Positions 34,811-42,074 of a stretch of DNA of 49,377 nt are shown in pieces; the stretch's first letter is position 1, and every line of letters starts with the position of its first letter. Made by a program: the position numbers and the translations under genes. The notes under the pieces are model-generated. The model was not told where the DNA came from, made no database searches, and saw only the letters and a list, made by a program, of their open reading frames with translations. Source of the stretch: Lachnospiraceae bacterium (GTDB taxonomy: Bacteria > Bacillota > Clostridia > Lachnospirales > Lachnospiraceae). The stretch covers positions 1-49,377 of the forward strand of contig SVEA01000038.1 of assembly GCA_015057615.1 (NCBI GenBank), given 5' to 3'.

Positions 34811-36169
34811 ATGAAGAAAAGTACAAATCGTAATCGTTACACCTTTGGTCTTGGTACCATCGGAAGAGATATGCTCTATACCATGGTTAGCATGTACCTT
34901 TTGTTCTATCTCACCGATATCCTGAATTTGCCGGATTCGGTTATGTGGTGGATGACGGGAGCCTTGACAATTCTTCGTATTTTTGATGCAGTCAATGATC
35001 CGATCATGGGGTTTTTAGTAGATAATACCCATACCCGATTCGGAAAATTTAAGCCCTGGATCGTGATTGGCGGGATTATCGGTGGAATTCTCACAGTGTT
35101 ACTATTTTTTGATTTTGGACTCAGCGGTGCAGGGTATATAGCAATGTTTGTAATCATCTACCTTCTCTGGGATCTGACCTATGGAGCTAATGACATCGCT
35201 TATTGGTCCATGCTTCCTTCCTTGACCCTTGATCAGAAGGAGCGGGAGAAAACCGGTTCCTTTGCTAGGATTTGTGCAAATATCGGATTGTTTTCCGTGG
35301 TCGTTGGTATTCTGCCTGTTACAAACGCCTTGGGCGGAGACAAAAGGGCATGGCACATTACGATTATCGCAATCGTTTTAATTACATGGGCATTTCTTTG
35401 CTTTACGGTCTTTGGAGTGAAAGAGGATAAGAGTATTCATGTAAAGCAGGAGTCGACCTCTTTACGGGAAATGTTCCGCATCTTGTTTCAGAATGATCAG
35501 CTCTTATTTACAGCAATTTCAATGGCATTATTTATGATCGGTTATTGTACGACGACGAGCTTCGGCGTCTATTACTTTAAATATGCCTATAAAGAGGAAG
35601 GAATGTATTCGGTATTTGCGGCAATCCTTGGGGTCTCCCAGCTGACAGCATTGGCTTTTTTCCCTTTGTTTTCAAAAAAGTTCAGCCGGAAAAATCTATA
35701 TGCATTTGCTACTGTTTTCGTCGTGGTCGGGTATATGATTTTCTTCTTTGCGCCGATGAATATGATTTTTATTGGTGCAGCCGGTATTTTTATTTTTGTA
35801 GGGCAGGCATTTATCCAATTGCTGATGCTGATGTTTTTAACGGATACGGTAGAGTACGGTCAGTGGAAATTAGGTCGTCGCAACGAAAGTATTACCTTTT
35901 CGATTCAGCCGTTTATCAATAAAATCGGCGGTGCAATTGCAAATGGGATTGTTGGTGCTACATTAATCATTTCCGGGATCAATTCCGCCGCGACTCCAAG
36001 CGATGTAACCGAGTCCGGATTGCTGATTATGAAGCTGTCCATGCTTATCCTTCCCCTTTTCTTTATAGTAGTCGGCTATATTATTTATCGCAAAAAATTT
36101 AAGATCGATAAGCAGATGTATGATAAAATAATAGCAGACCTGGCTGCCCGTGGAGATATTCAGAAATAG
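34811..36169 (+). CDS. GPH-family (MelB-type) sugar:cation symporter
   Basis: An inner membrane symporter for glycosides, galactosides or pentosides. 452 residues, 12 TM. Family motifs: FGLGTIGRDMLYTMVSMYLLFYLTDIL at the N-terminus, DAVNDPIMGFLVDNTHTRFGKFKPW (the cytoplasmic motif with cation-site Asp residues), YGANDIAYWSMLPSLT and the late ESITFSIQPFINKIGGAIANG. The start is ATG 34811, ten bases from GGGGGA; ATG 34793 is in frame and possible. It supplies the substrate for the two glycosidases upstream. With the CUT1 system at 4-8 kb, the organism has two import strategies for plant sugars in this window. Confidence 0.93.
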   Translation: MKKSTNRNRYTFGLGTIGRDMLYTMVSMYLLFYLTDILNLPDSVMWWMTGALTILRIFDAVNDPIMGFLVDNTHTRFGKFKPWIVIGGIIGGILTVLLFFDFGLSGAGYIAMFVIIYLLWDLTYGANDIAYWSMLPSLTLDQKEREKTGSFARICANIGLFSVVVGILPVTNALGGDKRAWHITIIAIVLITWAFLCFTVFGVKEDKSIHVKQESTSLREMFRILFQNDQLLFTAISMALFMIGYCTTTSFGVYYFKYAYKEEGMYSVFAAILGVSQLTALAFFPLFSKKFSRKNLYAFATVFVVVGYMIFFFAPMNMIFIGAAGIFIFVGQAFIQLLMLMFLTDTVEYGQWKLGRRNESITFSIQPFINKIGGAIANGIVGATLIISGINSAATPSDVTESGLLIMKLSMLILPLFFIVVGYIIYRKKFKIDKQMYDKIIADLAARGDIQK

Positions 36170-36210
36170 CAGGAAAGCAGGCTGATTGGCTGAACCGGCA
36201 GCCATACCCG

Positions 36211-36239
36211 TTGACATTAATTATCCTACCGAGTAAAAT
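36211..36239 (+). promoter_or_regulatory. Sigma-A type promoter for the flavin reductase gene
   Basis: TTGACA (36211-36216) and TAAAAT (36234-36239) have a 17-bp spacer. A short stem AAACTTCG/CGAAGTTT (36250-36287) lies in the leader. Confidence 0.65.
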
Positions 36240-36330
36240 AAGGTGAAGGAAACTTCGTAATGACTACGTTTATTAGCTGCGAAGTTTAGTCAGGTAAGAA
36301 AATCAAAAAAGGTAAAAGGAAGAGGAAAGA

Positions 36331-36897
36331 ATGGAAAAGGAATTTTGGAGGCCCGGTAATATGCTGTATCCGCTTCCCGTTGTTATGGTCAGCTGTGCAG
36401 ATGAGAAACATAAACCGAATATCATTACATTAGCCTGGGCAGGAACGGTCTGTACCAATCCTCCGATGGTATCTGTATCAATTAAGAAAGAACGTTATTC
36501 CTATGATATTATTAAGAATAGCGGAGAATTTGTAATAAATCTGGTAACAGAGGATTTAATCAAGTTTGCAGATTACTGCGGAGTCAAATCCGGAATGAAG
36601 ACAGATAAATTTAAGGATACTGGCTTAACACCCGGGAAAGGAAATGTAGTATCCGCTCCGCTTATTTGTGAAAGCCCGGTAAATATTGAATGCAAATTAA
36701 AAAAGATTATCCCTCTGGGAAGTCATGATATGTTTCTTGCAGAGGTGGTCAGTGTTGCCGTAGATAAAAAATATATGGATGAGGCCGGTAAATTCAATCT
36801 AAACCAATCAAGACTTGCTATATACTCTCACGGAGAATACTACGGCCTCGGACAACTCATCGGACGTTTCGGATATTCCGTTCGTAAGAAGAAGTAA
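36331..36897 (+). CDS. Flavin reductase-like / flavoredoxin FMN-binding protein
   Basis: A cytoplasmic FMN-binding split-barrel protein of 188 residues. The family blocks are PLPVVMVSCADEKHKPNIITLAWAGTVCTNPPMVSVSIKKERYSYDIIKNSGEFVINL and FAEVVSVAVDKKYMDE. It ends YYGLGQLIGRFGYSVRKKK, common in the clostridial flavoredoxin-like group. It may carry FMN for electron transfer or reduce flavins. It has its own promoter and terminator. No electron partner lies next to it. The ATG at 36331 follows GGAAGAGGAAAG. Confidence 0.92.
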   Translation: MEKEFWRPGNMLYPLPVVMVSCADEKHKPNIITLAWAGTVCTNPPMVSVSIKKERYSYDIIKNSGEFVINLVTEDLIKFADYCGVKSGMKTDKFKDTGLTPGKGNVVSAPLICESPVNIECKLKKIIPLGSHDMFLAEVVSVAVDKKYMDEAGKFNLNQSRLAIYSHGEYYGLGQLIGRFGYSVRKKK

Positions 36898-36906
36898 GGA
36901 AAATAG

Positions 36907-36946
36907 AACAGGATTGTAACATCGCAAAGGATGTGACAATCCTGTT
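36907..36946 (+). terminator. Terminator after the flavin reductase gene
   Basis: A 17-bp stem (36907-36923 with 36930-36946, one mismatch) with 6-base loop GCAAAG. Confidence 0.75.
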
Positions 36947-36984
36947 TCGATTTATGCCATGAAAGTTTTCAGCAGCAGCAAAGC

Positions 36985-37887
36985 TTATTTCGGAATGGAT
37001 TTAAAATAATCACTCAGCCGGACCGGTCCTGCCAAAACCTCGCGGCCAACATAGAGGAAACGCTCCCGCGTCGTCATGTTTGCCCATTTTACCAGAGAAA
37101 TGGAGCCGTTATAGATCTCTATGGCAGTAATACATCTGGGATGCACGCAGCTTCCGTCGTTGAAATACAGGGAAGTCCCGGCCTTTGGAAATACAGGGCG
37201 ATGCGTATGACCACAAATGATCATCTGCTTATTTTTAACCGACCAATGAACCAATCTCTTTTCAATTTTATTTTTACGGTTGTAGTTTTTCGATGCACTG
37301 GTTGGGTCCCGGACTCCGGTTAGCTGTAACGGCCTCCAGACATACCTTACAAGGAATCTTGCTAATCTCCAAAACGTACTGTTAAAGCAATCTACTTGAT
37401 GACCGTGGGTAAGAAAAATCTGATTATCTCCGTACTTATATTTTAGTAAAATTCCTTCTGTTATCTCAAGTCCGGGGAATAAGGACAGATTGGATACGGT
37501 GCTGTCACAGTAAAAGGTATTGCAATTCGTTTGCGAATAGCGGGGATCGCGCTTGACGATATCGTGGTTGCCGTAAATCATATGAAATCTACCGTCGTGA
37601 TAAAACTGTGACATCAACCAAAATGCATCACTGTGTATATCGATAATCGTCTTTATATTACGATTTTCCCACAATTCATCTCCGTCACCTAACTCAATGT
37701 AGGTAAATCCGTATTCATAATAGTAGGAAAGGGCAGCAAAATATAAATTTTGATTACTGGAGAAATCATCACCCCAACTGCCATCTCCTCGATGGCAGTC
37801 GCTCATAAGAACAATGCGGGATGTTTCGTCAAAAGGAATTACCTTCGCTGTGTTCATAGCGCGTGATAAACGCTTTGATTTTGTCAT
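36985..37887 (-). CDS. Metallophosphoesterase (calcineurin-like)
   Basis: A predicted dinuclear-metal phosphoesterase of 300 residues. The metal motifs in order are LMSDCH (Asp30, His32), ELGDGDE (Asp68), YGNHD (Asn107, His108), THGHQVD and ICGHTHRPVF. Between THGHQ and GHTHR is a ~70-residue insert with VRYVWRPLQLTG that could touch the membrane. The start is ATG 37887, eight bases after GGAAGGAG; the longer GTG start would overlap that site. It starts five bases after the DUF4474 stop, so the two are co-transcribed. A UDP-diacylglucosamine hydrolase-like or nucleotide substrate is possible; unknown. Confidence 0.9.
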   Translation of the reverse strand: MTKSKRLSRAMNTAKVIPFDETSRIVLMSDCHRGDGSWGDDFSSNQNLYFAALSYYYEYGFTYIELGDGDELWENRNIKTIIDIHSDAFWLMSQFYHDGRFHMIYGNHDIVKRDPRYSQTNCNTFYCDSTVSNLSLFPGLEITEGILLKYKYGDNQIFLTHGHQVDCFNSTFWRLARFLVRYVWRPLQLTGVRDPTSASKNYNRKNKIEKRLVHWSVKNKQMIICGHTHRPVFPKAGTSLYFNDGSCVHPRCITAIEIYNGSISLVKWANMTTRERFLYVGREVLAGPVRLSDYFKSIPK

Positions 37888-37892
37888 AGCGG

Positions 37893-38939
37893 TCACTCCT
37901 TCCCAGTCATGGACGGTTCTTTAAGATAGTTTTTTATGCTGCTATAAGCATTGTATACGCCTCTCGGTTTACCCATATGAACGATCTGGTTATACATCGT
38001 CGGCGATTTCTGCCGAATTAGTACCAATTTATCTAAGGTGTCCGTATATTCTTCCGTCAGACGTGCATAAGTCCGGATCATGGATTCGTTGTTCCGCTGC
38101 ATAAAATTTTCCGTAAAGACTGTTCTGGTAATTGGCTGAGGGGTATGGGGCTTATCATAATGAACATAAACCCGCAAGCCGTGTACCGAATATTCATTCT
38201 CCTTGTAGCCTGCTTTCCTTAGTGCAGCAACAAATGCATTTACCATTGTCTTATCATATAGATCCAGCATGATATCCATGCTTAGTTCTTCCGGATCCGA
38301 AAATTCTGCCAGCTTAAAGCCGGTCAGCCACCAATGGTATCCATTACGTGTAAAAAGCAGATTCCCATTCTTACGTAAAGCAAAGGACATATTAATACGA
38401 TCGTCATCCTTCACACAATAATAGAACGTACCATGAAAGAGGCCCTGGATTTTCAAATCATCTCCGGTTGTATAATATATGCCGACCTCTCCTCCGGTGG
38501 TCATTCCGTATTGACCCTTCCAGAATTCAATCATCCACTTTTTCCCGTCATACTCAAAACGTATTGGTTCACAATCTATAATCATACTAAACGGAGCAGT
38601 TGCTTCATCATATAGTCTGCAATATCCAAAATCCCTTTGCCAGGCGTACATTAGAGAAACGAATATATCCTGGTACGGATTATACTTAAAACCAAAGGTA
38701 GCAAGGTCCCTATTGAGTTCATCCAACTCTTCGGAACCCGATCCGATGATATCCGTTACTGGCGGTATAAACTTTTTCTCTTTTCTCTTTTTCCGTGATA
38801 ACCGATAGGGTATGGAGATCAGCAGGAGAAGAAGCAAAATAGCCGGAGCAAGTATTAATTTATATTGATACAAGAAAGCCCATACTTTGGTAGCAGACAA
38901 AGCGGTATATCCATATTCCATTTGTAAAAGCAATAACAT
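37893..38939 (-). CDS. DUF4474 domain protein, membrane anchored
   Basis: 348 residues. TM helix at about 22-42 (YKLILAPAILLLLLLISIPY), a basic linker, then the conserved DUF4474 domain (about 75-300). The signature is FGFKYNPYQDIFVSLMYAWQRDFGYCRLYDEATAPFSMIIDCEPIRFEYDGKKWMIEFWKGQYGMTTGGEVG. The family is of unknown function and common in Lachnospiraceae-type genomes. The ATG at 38939 has AAAGGAG eight bases upstream. It is paired with the metallophosphoesterase, a link that may point to envelope or phospholipid work. Confidence 0.85.
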   Translation of the reverse strand: MLLLLQMEYGYTALSATKVWAFLYQYKLILAPAILLLLLLISIPYRLSRKKRKEKKFIPPVTDIIGSGSEELDELNRDLATFGFKYNPYQDIFVSLMYAWQRDFGYCRLYDEATAPFSMIIDCEPIRFEYDGKKWMIEFWKGQYGMTTGGEVGIYYTTGDDLKIQGLFHGTFYYCVKDDDRINMSFALRKNGNLLFTRNGYHWWLTGFKLAEFSDPEELSMDIMLDLYDKTMVNAFVAALRKAGYKENEYSVHGLRVYVHYDKPHTPQPITRTVFTENFMQRNNESMIRTYARLTEEYTDTLDKLVLIRQKSPTMYNQIVHMGKPRGVYNAYSSIKNYLKEPSMTGKE

Positions 38940-39082
38940 AAAATCAACTCCTTTCTTTATGCTATATATCATCATATTCGGGAGGTTTGGCGGTTGTTCA
39001 ATAGTAAGGAAAGGATTCTGAATTGAATGAAGAGAGGACAGACTGTAGTGGAAAATAGAATAAAATCTTCACATAGAAAAGG

Positions 39083-39111
39083 TTTACACCCCACCCCGAA
39101 AATAGTATAAT
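39083..39111 (+). promoter_or_regulatory. Strong sigma-A promoter in front of R4
   Basis: TTTACA (39083-39088) and TATAAT (39106-39111) with a 17-bp spacer. Predicted transcription starts near 39118, at the first bases of the structured R4 segment, with no reading frame behind it for over 400 bp. Confidence 0.7.
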
Positions 39112-39117
39112 GTTCAC

Positions 39118-39355
39118 GATAAGCAGATTAGGACAGACGAACAGGAACATTTACCGAGCTTGCTCGAGGAAATGTTAATGTGAGGCTGGCTAAGTGCAAC
39201 GTGAGTGAGAAAGCGGGAGCTTTCGAACTTAATCTGCGCTTGTAAAAGAAGTTGGTGATTATCCAGCTTGCTTGAATAAGTACTCATGTGAGGCTGGCTA
39301 GGTGCAACGTGAGTGAGAAAGCGGAGCTTTCGAACTTAATCTGCGAAGTTTAAAT
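39118..39355 (+). ncRNA. R4: candidate structured RNA with partial tandem duplication
   Basis: Unit 1 is closed by GCAGATTA (39123-39130) and TAATCTGC. Inside are AACATTT...AAATGTT around CGAGC/GCTCG, and the hairpin GAAAGC-GGGA-GCTTTC. A conserved ~60-base 3' half (TGTGAGGCTGGCTAAGTGCA and onward through GAACTTAATCTGCG) recurs at 39288-39354 with few changes. The 5' half of unit 2 is diverged and has lost the closing stem. The segment starts right at a strong promoter. No known riboswitch class was recognised. It could be a leader for mrp (39544) or an independent RNA. Confidence 0.5.
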
Positions 39356-39461
39356 TTTTGCTTTGAGTATCAAAAGCTTTCCAAACAAATTGACAACATT
39401 GGTTTTTGAAATTAACTTTTGACATTCCTATTAATTTTTTAAATCACACAAGGAGAGATCA

Positions 39462-39485
39462 GTGTGAAAAATTAATTTTTCACAC
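39462..39485. promoter_or_regulatory. Perfect 24-bp palindrome before mrp
   Basis: GTGTGAAAAATTAATTTTTCACAC reads the same on both strands (given as 39462-39485; core GAAAAATTAATTTTTC). It lies between R4 and the R5 copy. It could be a regulator binding site or a snap-back hairpin. Confidence 0.4.
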
Positions 39486-39543
39486 GCAAATTTGAGCCTG
39501 CGGCACAAAGTTTGCAGGTAGTCAAGAAAGGCATGGTTATTAG
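39486..39543 (+). repeat. R5 start-proximal repeat, copy 3
   Basis: GCAAATTTGAGCCTGCGGCA and CAAAGTTTGCAGG repeat the pairing seen at 5152-5184. GTCAAGAAAGGCATGGTTAT follows. Here the internal ATG (39533) opens a four-codon frame, MVIR, whose TGA overlaps the mrp start as ATGA. Confidence 0.65.
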
Positions 39544-40371
39544 ATGAGTGAATGTGATAACAACTGCAACAGTTGCAGTAAGAATTGCGGTGACAGAAAA
39601 GAAGTTAAGAATGACTTTTCTGTAAAGCCCCATGAAATGAGTAAGATTAAAAAGGTTATCGGTGTCGTCAGCGGCAAGGGCGGTGTGGGGAAATCCTTGG
39701 TCACTTCTTTACTCGCCGTTACAATGAATAGAAGAGGGTATCATAGTGCTGTTTTGGATGCGGATATTACTGGTCCTTCCATCCCCAAAGCATTTGGAAT
39801 TAAAGAGAAAGCAGTTGGGACAGAAGCCGGTATTCTTCCGGTGAAAAGTAAAACCGGGATCGACATTATGTCAATCAATCTGCTTTTAAAGAATGAAACG
39901 GATCCGGTTGTATGGAGAGGACCGATTATTGCCGGAACGGTGAAGCAGTTCTGGTCGGATGTCATCTGGAGTGATGTAGACTATATGTTTGTGGATATGC
40001 CTCCGGGAACTGGAGATGTACCTCTTACCGTATTCCAGTCCCTTCCGGTGGACGGTATTATTATTGTAACTTCTCCGCAGGAACTGGTGTCCATGATTGT
40101 TGGCAAGGCGGTAAAAATGGCTAAGATGATGAATATACCGATATTAGGATTGGTAGAGAATATGTCGTATTATAAATGTCCGGATTGCGGCAAGGAGCAT
40201 TCTGTCTTTGGTGAAAGCCACATCAAAGAAGTCGCAGAGCAGAACGATATTCCGGTTTATTCAAAATTACCGATCGATCCGAAGCTTTCTGCTGCCTGTG
40301 ATAAAGGAATGGTTGAATTGTTCGAGGGAGATTGGATTGACGCAATAGCAGATGCAATTAGGAAGCTTTAA
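39544..40371 (+). CDS. mrp: Mrp/NBP35-type ATPase, Fe-S cluster carrier
   Basis: A cytoplasmic P-loop ATPase that binds and delivers Fe-S clusters. 275 residues. The N-terminal Cys motif (Cys4, Cys8, Cys11, Cys15) is as in Nbp35-type members. The deviant Walker A GKGGVGKS is at 44-51, the DADITGPSIP and DMPPGTGD motifs follow, and the bridging CxxC is at Cys212 and Cys215 (KCPDCG). The start ATG 39544 is fixed because the upstream ATG 39533 is out of frame. The next features are the Rnf-type Fe-S protein genes, which would need such a carrier, but proximity alone does not prove the link. Confidence 0.95.
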   Translation: MSECDNNCNSCSKNCGDRKEVKNDFSVKPHEMSKIKKVIGVVSGKGGVGKSLVTSLLAVTMNRRGYHSAVLDADITGPSIPKAFGIKEKAVGTEAGILPVKSKTGIDIMSINLLLKNETDPVVWRGPIIAGTVKQFWSDVIWSDVDYMFVDMPPGTGDVPLTVFQSLPVDGIIIVTSPQELVSMIVGKAVKMAKMMNIPILGLVENMSYYKCPDCGKEHSVFGESHIKEVAEQNDIPVYSKLPIDPKLSAACDKGMVELFEGDWIDAIADAIRKL

Positions 40372-40506
40372 TTACAGGTAAGCGGACGGAACGAAGCAGT
40401 CCAAGAGTTACTTACGATAGAAGAAAAAGAGATCTATATAATAGATGACCTATGTAGAGAAAGAAATAATAAGAGGGGAGTGGTTATTGCAAACCAATGC
40501 GAATGC

Positions 40507-40669
40507 TGCAAGAGGGGCTGTGGTCTTCCTGTAATGCACTGTTTGAAAGACAGGTTGTTCATTTTGTACGATTATGGCATACAAAACGAATGAGATGTCT
40601 TTCAATCTGTGTGTGAATAGTCTCGCAAAAAATCTGCGAGACATTGGAAGATTACAGCCCCTCTTGTAT
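40507..40669 (-). repeat. R3 palindromic repeat, copy 2
   Basis: Inverted copy of 22676-22821. Ends GCAAGAGGGGCTGT and ACAGCCCCTCTTGTA; hairpins GAAAGACA/TGTCTTTC and GTCTCGCA/TGCGAGAC. It has an extra TTTTGTA/TACAAAA hairpin absent from copy 1. It lies between the convergent ends of mrp and apbE. Confidence 0.8.
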
Positions 40670-40709
40670 AGATGCAGGTAGAAATGCAACGACCCATGCC
40701 AGCCGCTTC

Positions 40710-41804
40710 CTATTCAATAACCTGGATGGCATCATGAAAACCTTTGGTATAGTGCAGCTGATAATCATCGGTGATAAATATCGCATACGTATCCGCAATG
40801 CTCTCGATCAGCTTCATCCCTTTTTCCAGTCCGAGTGCAAAGGCGGTGGTACTTAGCCCGTCCCCATCGACGGAATAGGGTGAGATTATGGATACGGAGA
40901 TAAGATCCGTATCATAAGGGTAGCCGGTCTTTGGATTAAGGATATGGTGGTAGCGAATCCCGTCAAGCTCAAAGAACCGTTCATAAATTCCAGAGGATAC
41001 TACGGATAAATCGGTGATCTGCATAACAGCGATCGTTTCATTCCGGTCGGCATAGGGCATTTGAATTCCCACGTTAAACGGAGTGCCATCCGGCTTCGTG
41101 CCTACGCAGAGGACGTTGCCGCCGAGATTTATCATAGCACTTTTCACGTCATTCTCTGTCAGATAATCTTTCACACGGTCCGCAATGTAGCCTTTCGCAA
41201 TAGCGCCTAAATCAATCCCCATACCTTCTTTAGTAAACGTGATGGTATTGTCTCCCAGCTCGATATTTTTATAATTGACATAGGGGAGCGCTTCTTTGAT
41301 GGCTTCCTCCGAAGGGCGGACCGGGTCGCTTGGTTTGAAATTCCATAGGGAAGAAACCGGAGCAATGGAGATATCAAAGGCTCCCTCCGACAGATCACTA
41401 TAATATAAGCTGTAGGATAAGATATCGGTGAGCTCCTCCGATACCCGAAATGCCTGCCCGTTCTTTGGCAGAGTTCCGTGATTTAATTGATAGACCTCTG
41501 CATCCTTATCCGTGCGGCTGAAAATTTGTTCGTACTTTTTTATGACATCAAAGCAGCCTTCCAGGATATCCTTGTCCTGTTTATCGTAGATTTGAATCGT
41601 GACTACCGTATCAAGAAGAAAGGAGGATTTGCTGATAAATGGCTCTTTCTCCGAATTTTCTTCCACTTTTGAATTAAATTTACTGCATCCGGTCAATAAT
41701 ACAATAAGAAGGATGCTCGTCAGGATGCCGATACGGCAGGAAGCCTTCTTGAATTGATTTTTAAAAAGATTGCATGTATGATAATGAGTTTTGTTGTTAC
41801 ACAT
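40710..41804 (-). CDS. apbE: FAD:protein FMN transferase (ApbE), lipoprotein
   Basis: The enzyme transfers FMN from FAD onto Thr of S/TGAT-type motifs in exported proteins such as RnfG and RnfD. 364 residues, an N-terminal signal with lipobox LTGC (Cys40), then the ApbE domain: LDTVVTIQIYDK, SEGAFDISIAPVSSLW, DLGAIAKGYIADRV, INLGGNVLCVG and SVVSSGIYERFFELDGIRYHHILNPKTGYP. Those match catalytic ApbEs. It is divergent from the rnfC operon across a 270-bp region with a promoter for each side. It most likely flavinylates the RnfD- and RnfG-like proteins of that operon. Confidence 0.95.
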   Translation of the reverse strand: MCNNKTHYHTCNLFKNQFKKASCRIGILTSILLIVLLTGCSKFNSKVEENSEKEPFISKSSFLLDTVVTIQIYDKQDKDILEGCFDVIKKYEQIFSRTDKDAEVYQLNHGTLPKNGQAFRVSEELTDILSYSLYYSDLSEGAFDISIAPVSSLWNFKPSDPVRPSEEAIKEALPYVNYKNIELGDNTITFTKEGMGIDLGAIAKGYIADRVKDYLTENDVKSAMINLGGNVLCVGTKPDGTPFNVGIQMPYADRNETIAVMQITDLSVVSSGIYERFFELDGIRYHHILNPKTGYPYDTDLISVSIISPYSVDGDGLSTTAFALGLEKGMKLIESIADTYAIFITDDYQLHYTKGFHDAIQVIE

Positions 41805-41871
41805 GGAATTTATCCCTTTCCTTTTCTAGTCTTAGTGTTCCTTGAATTCTGTCGTTAAATACAACGTTCTT

Positions 41872-41900
41872 ATTGTAATTAACATAAGGTGGAGTGTCAA
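41872..41900 (-). promoter_or_regulatory. Sigma-A promoter for apbE
   Basis: On the minus strand TTGACA (+ strand TGTCAA at 41895-41900) and TACAAT (+ strand ATTGTA at 41872-41877) have a 17-bp spacer. Confidence 0.7.
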
Positions 41901-41962
41901 GAAAAACTAAAAAAGAAATGCGGTTTTAATGGAGTTATTTGTTTTTTGATGACGAGCTGCAC

Positions 41963-41991
41963 TTGACATTTGATACGGTTCGTATTATGAT
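41963..41991 (+). promoter_or_regulatory. Sigma-A promoter for the Rnf-type operon
   Basis: TTGACA (41963-41968) and TATGAT (41986-41991) have a 17-bp spacer, about 85 bp before rnfC. It is divergent from the apbE promoter, with the two -35 boxes about 60 bp apart, allowing shared control. Confidence 0.75.
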
Positions 41992-42074
41992 TTTGACGTA
42001 CATTTAGCGATAATTTATTGGGTATGCTAATTCATGTCAAACTCTTAACAATATACCGAAAGGATTGAAGTCGT

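Noticed and set aside
39118-39355. R4 as a known riboswitch (c-di-GMP, cobalamin, NiCo, guanidine)
   Set aside because: None of the core motifs I know for these classes is present; left as an unassigned structured RNA.
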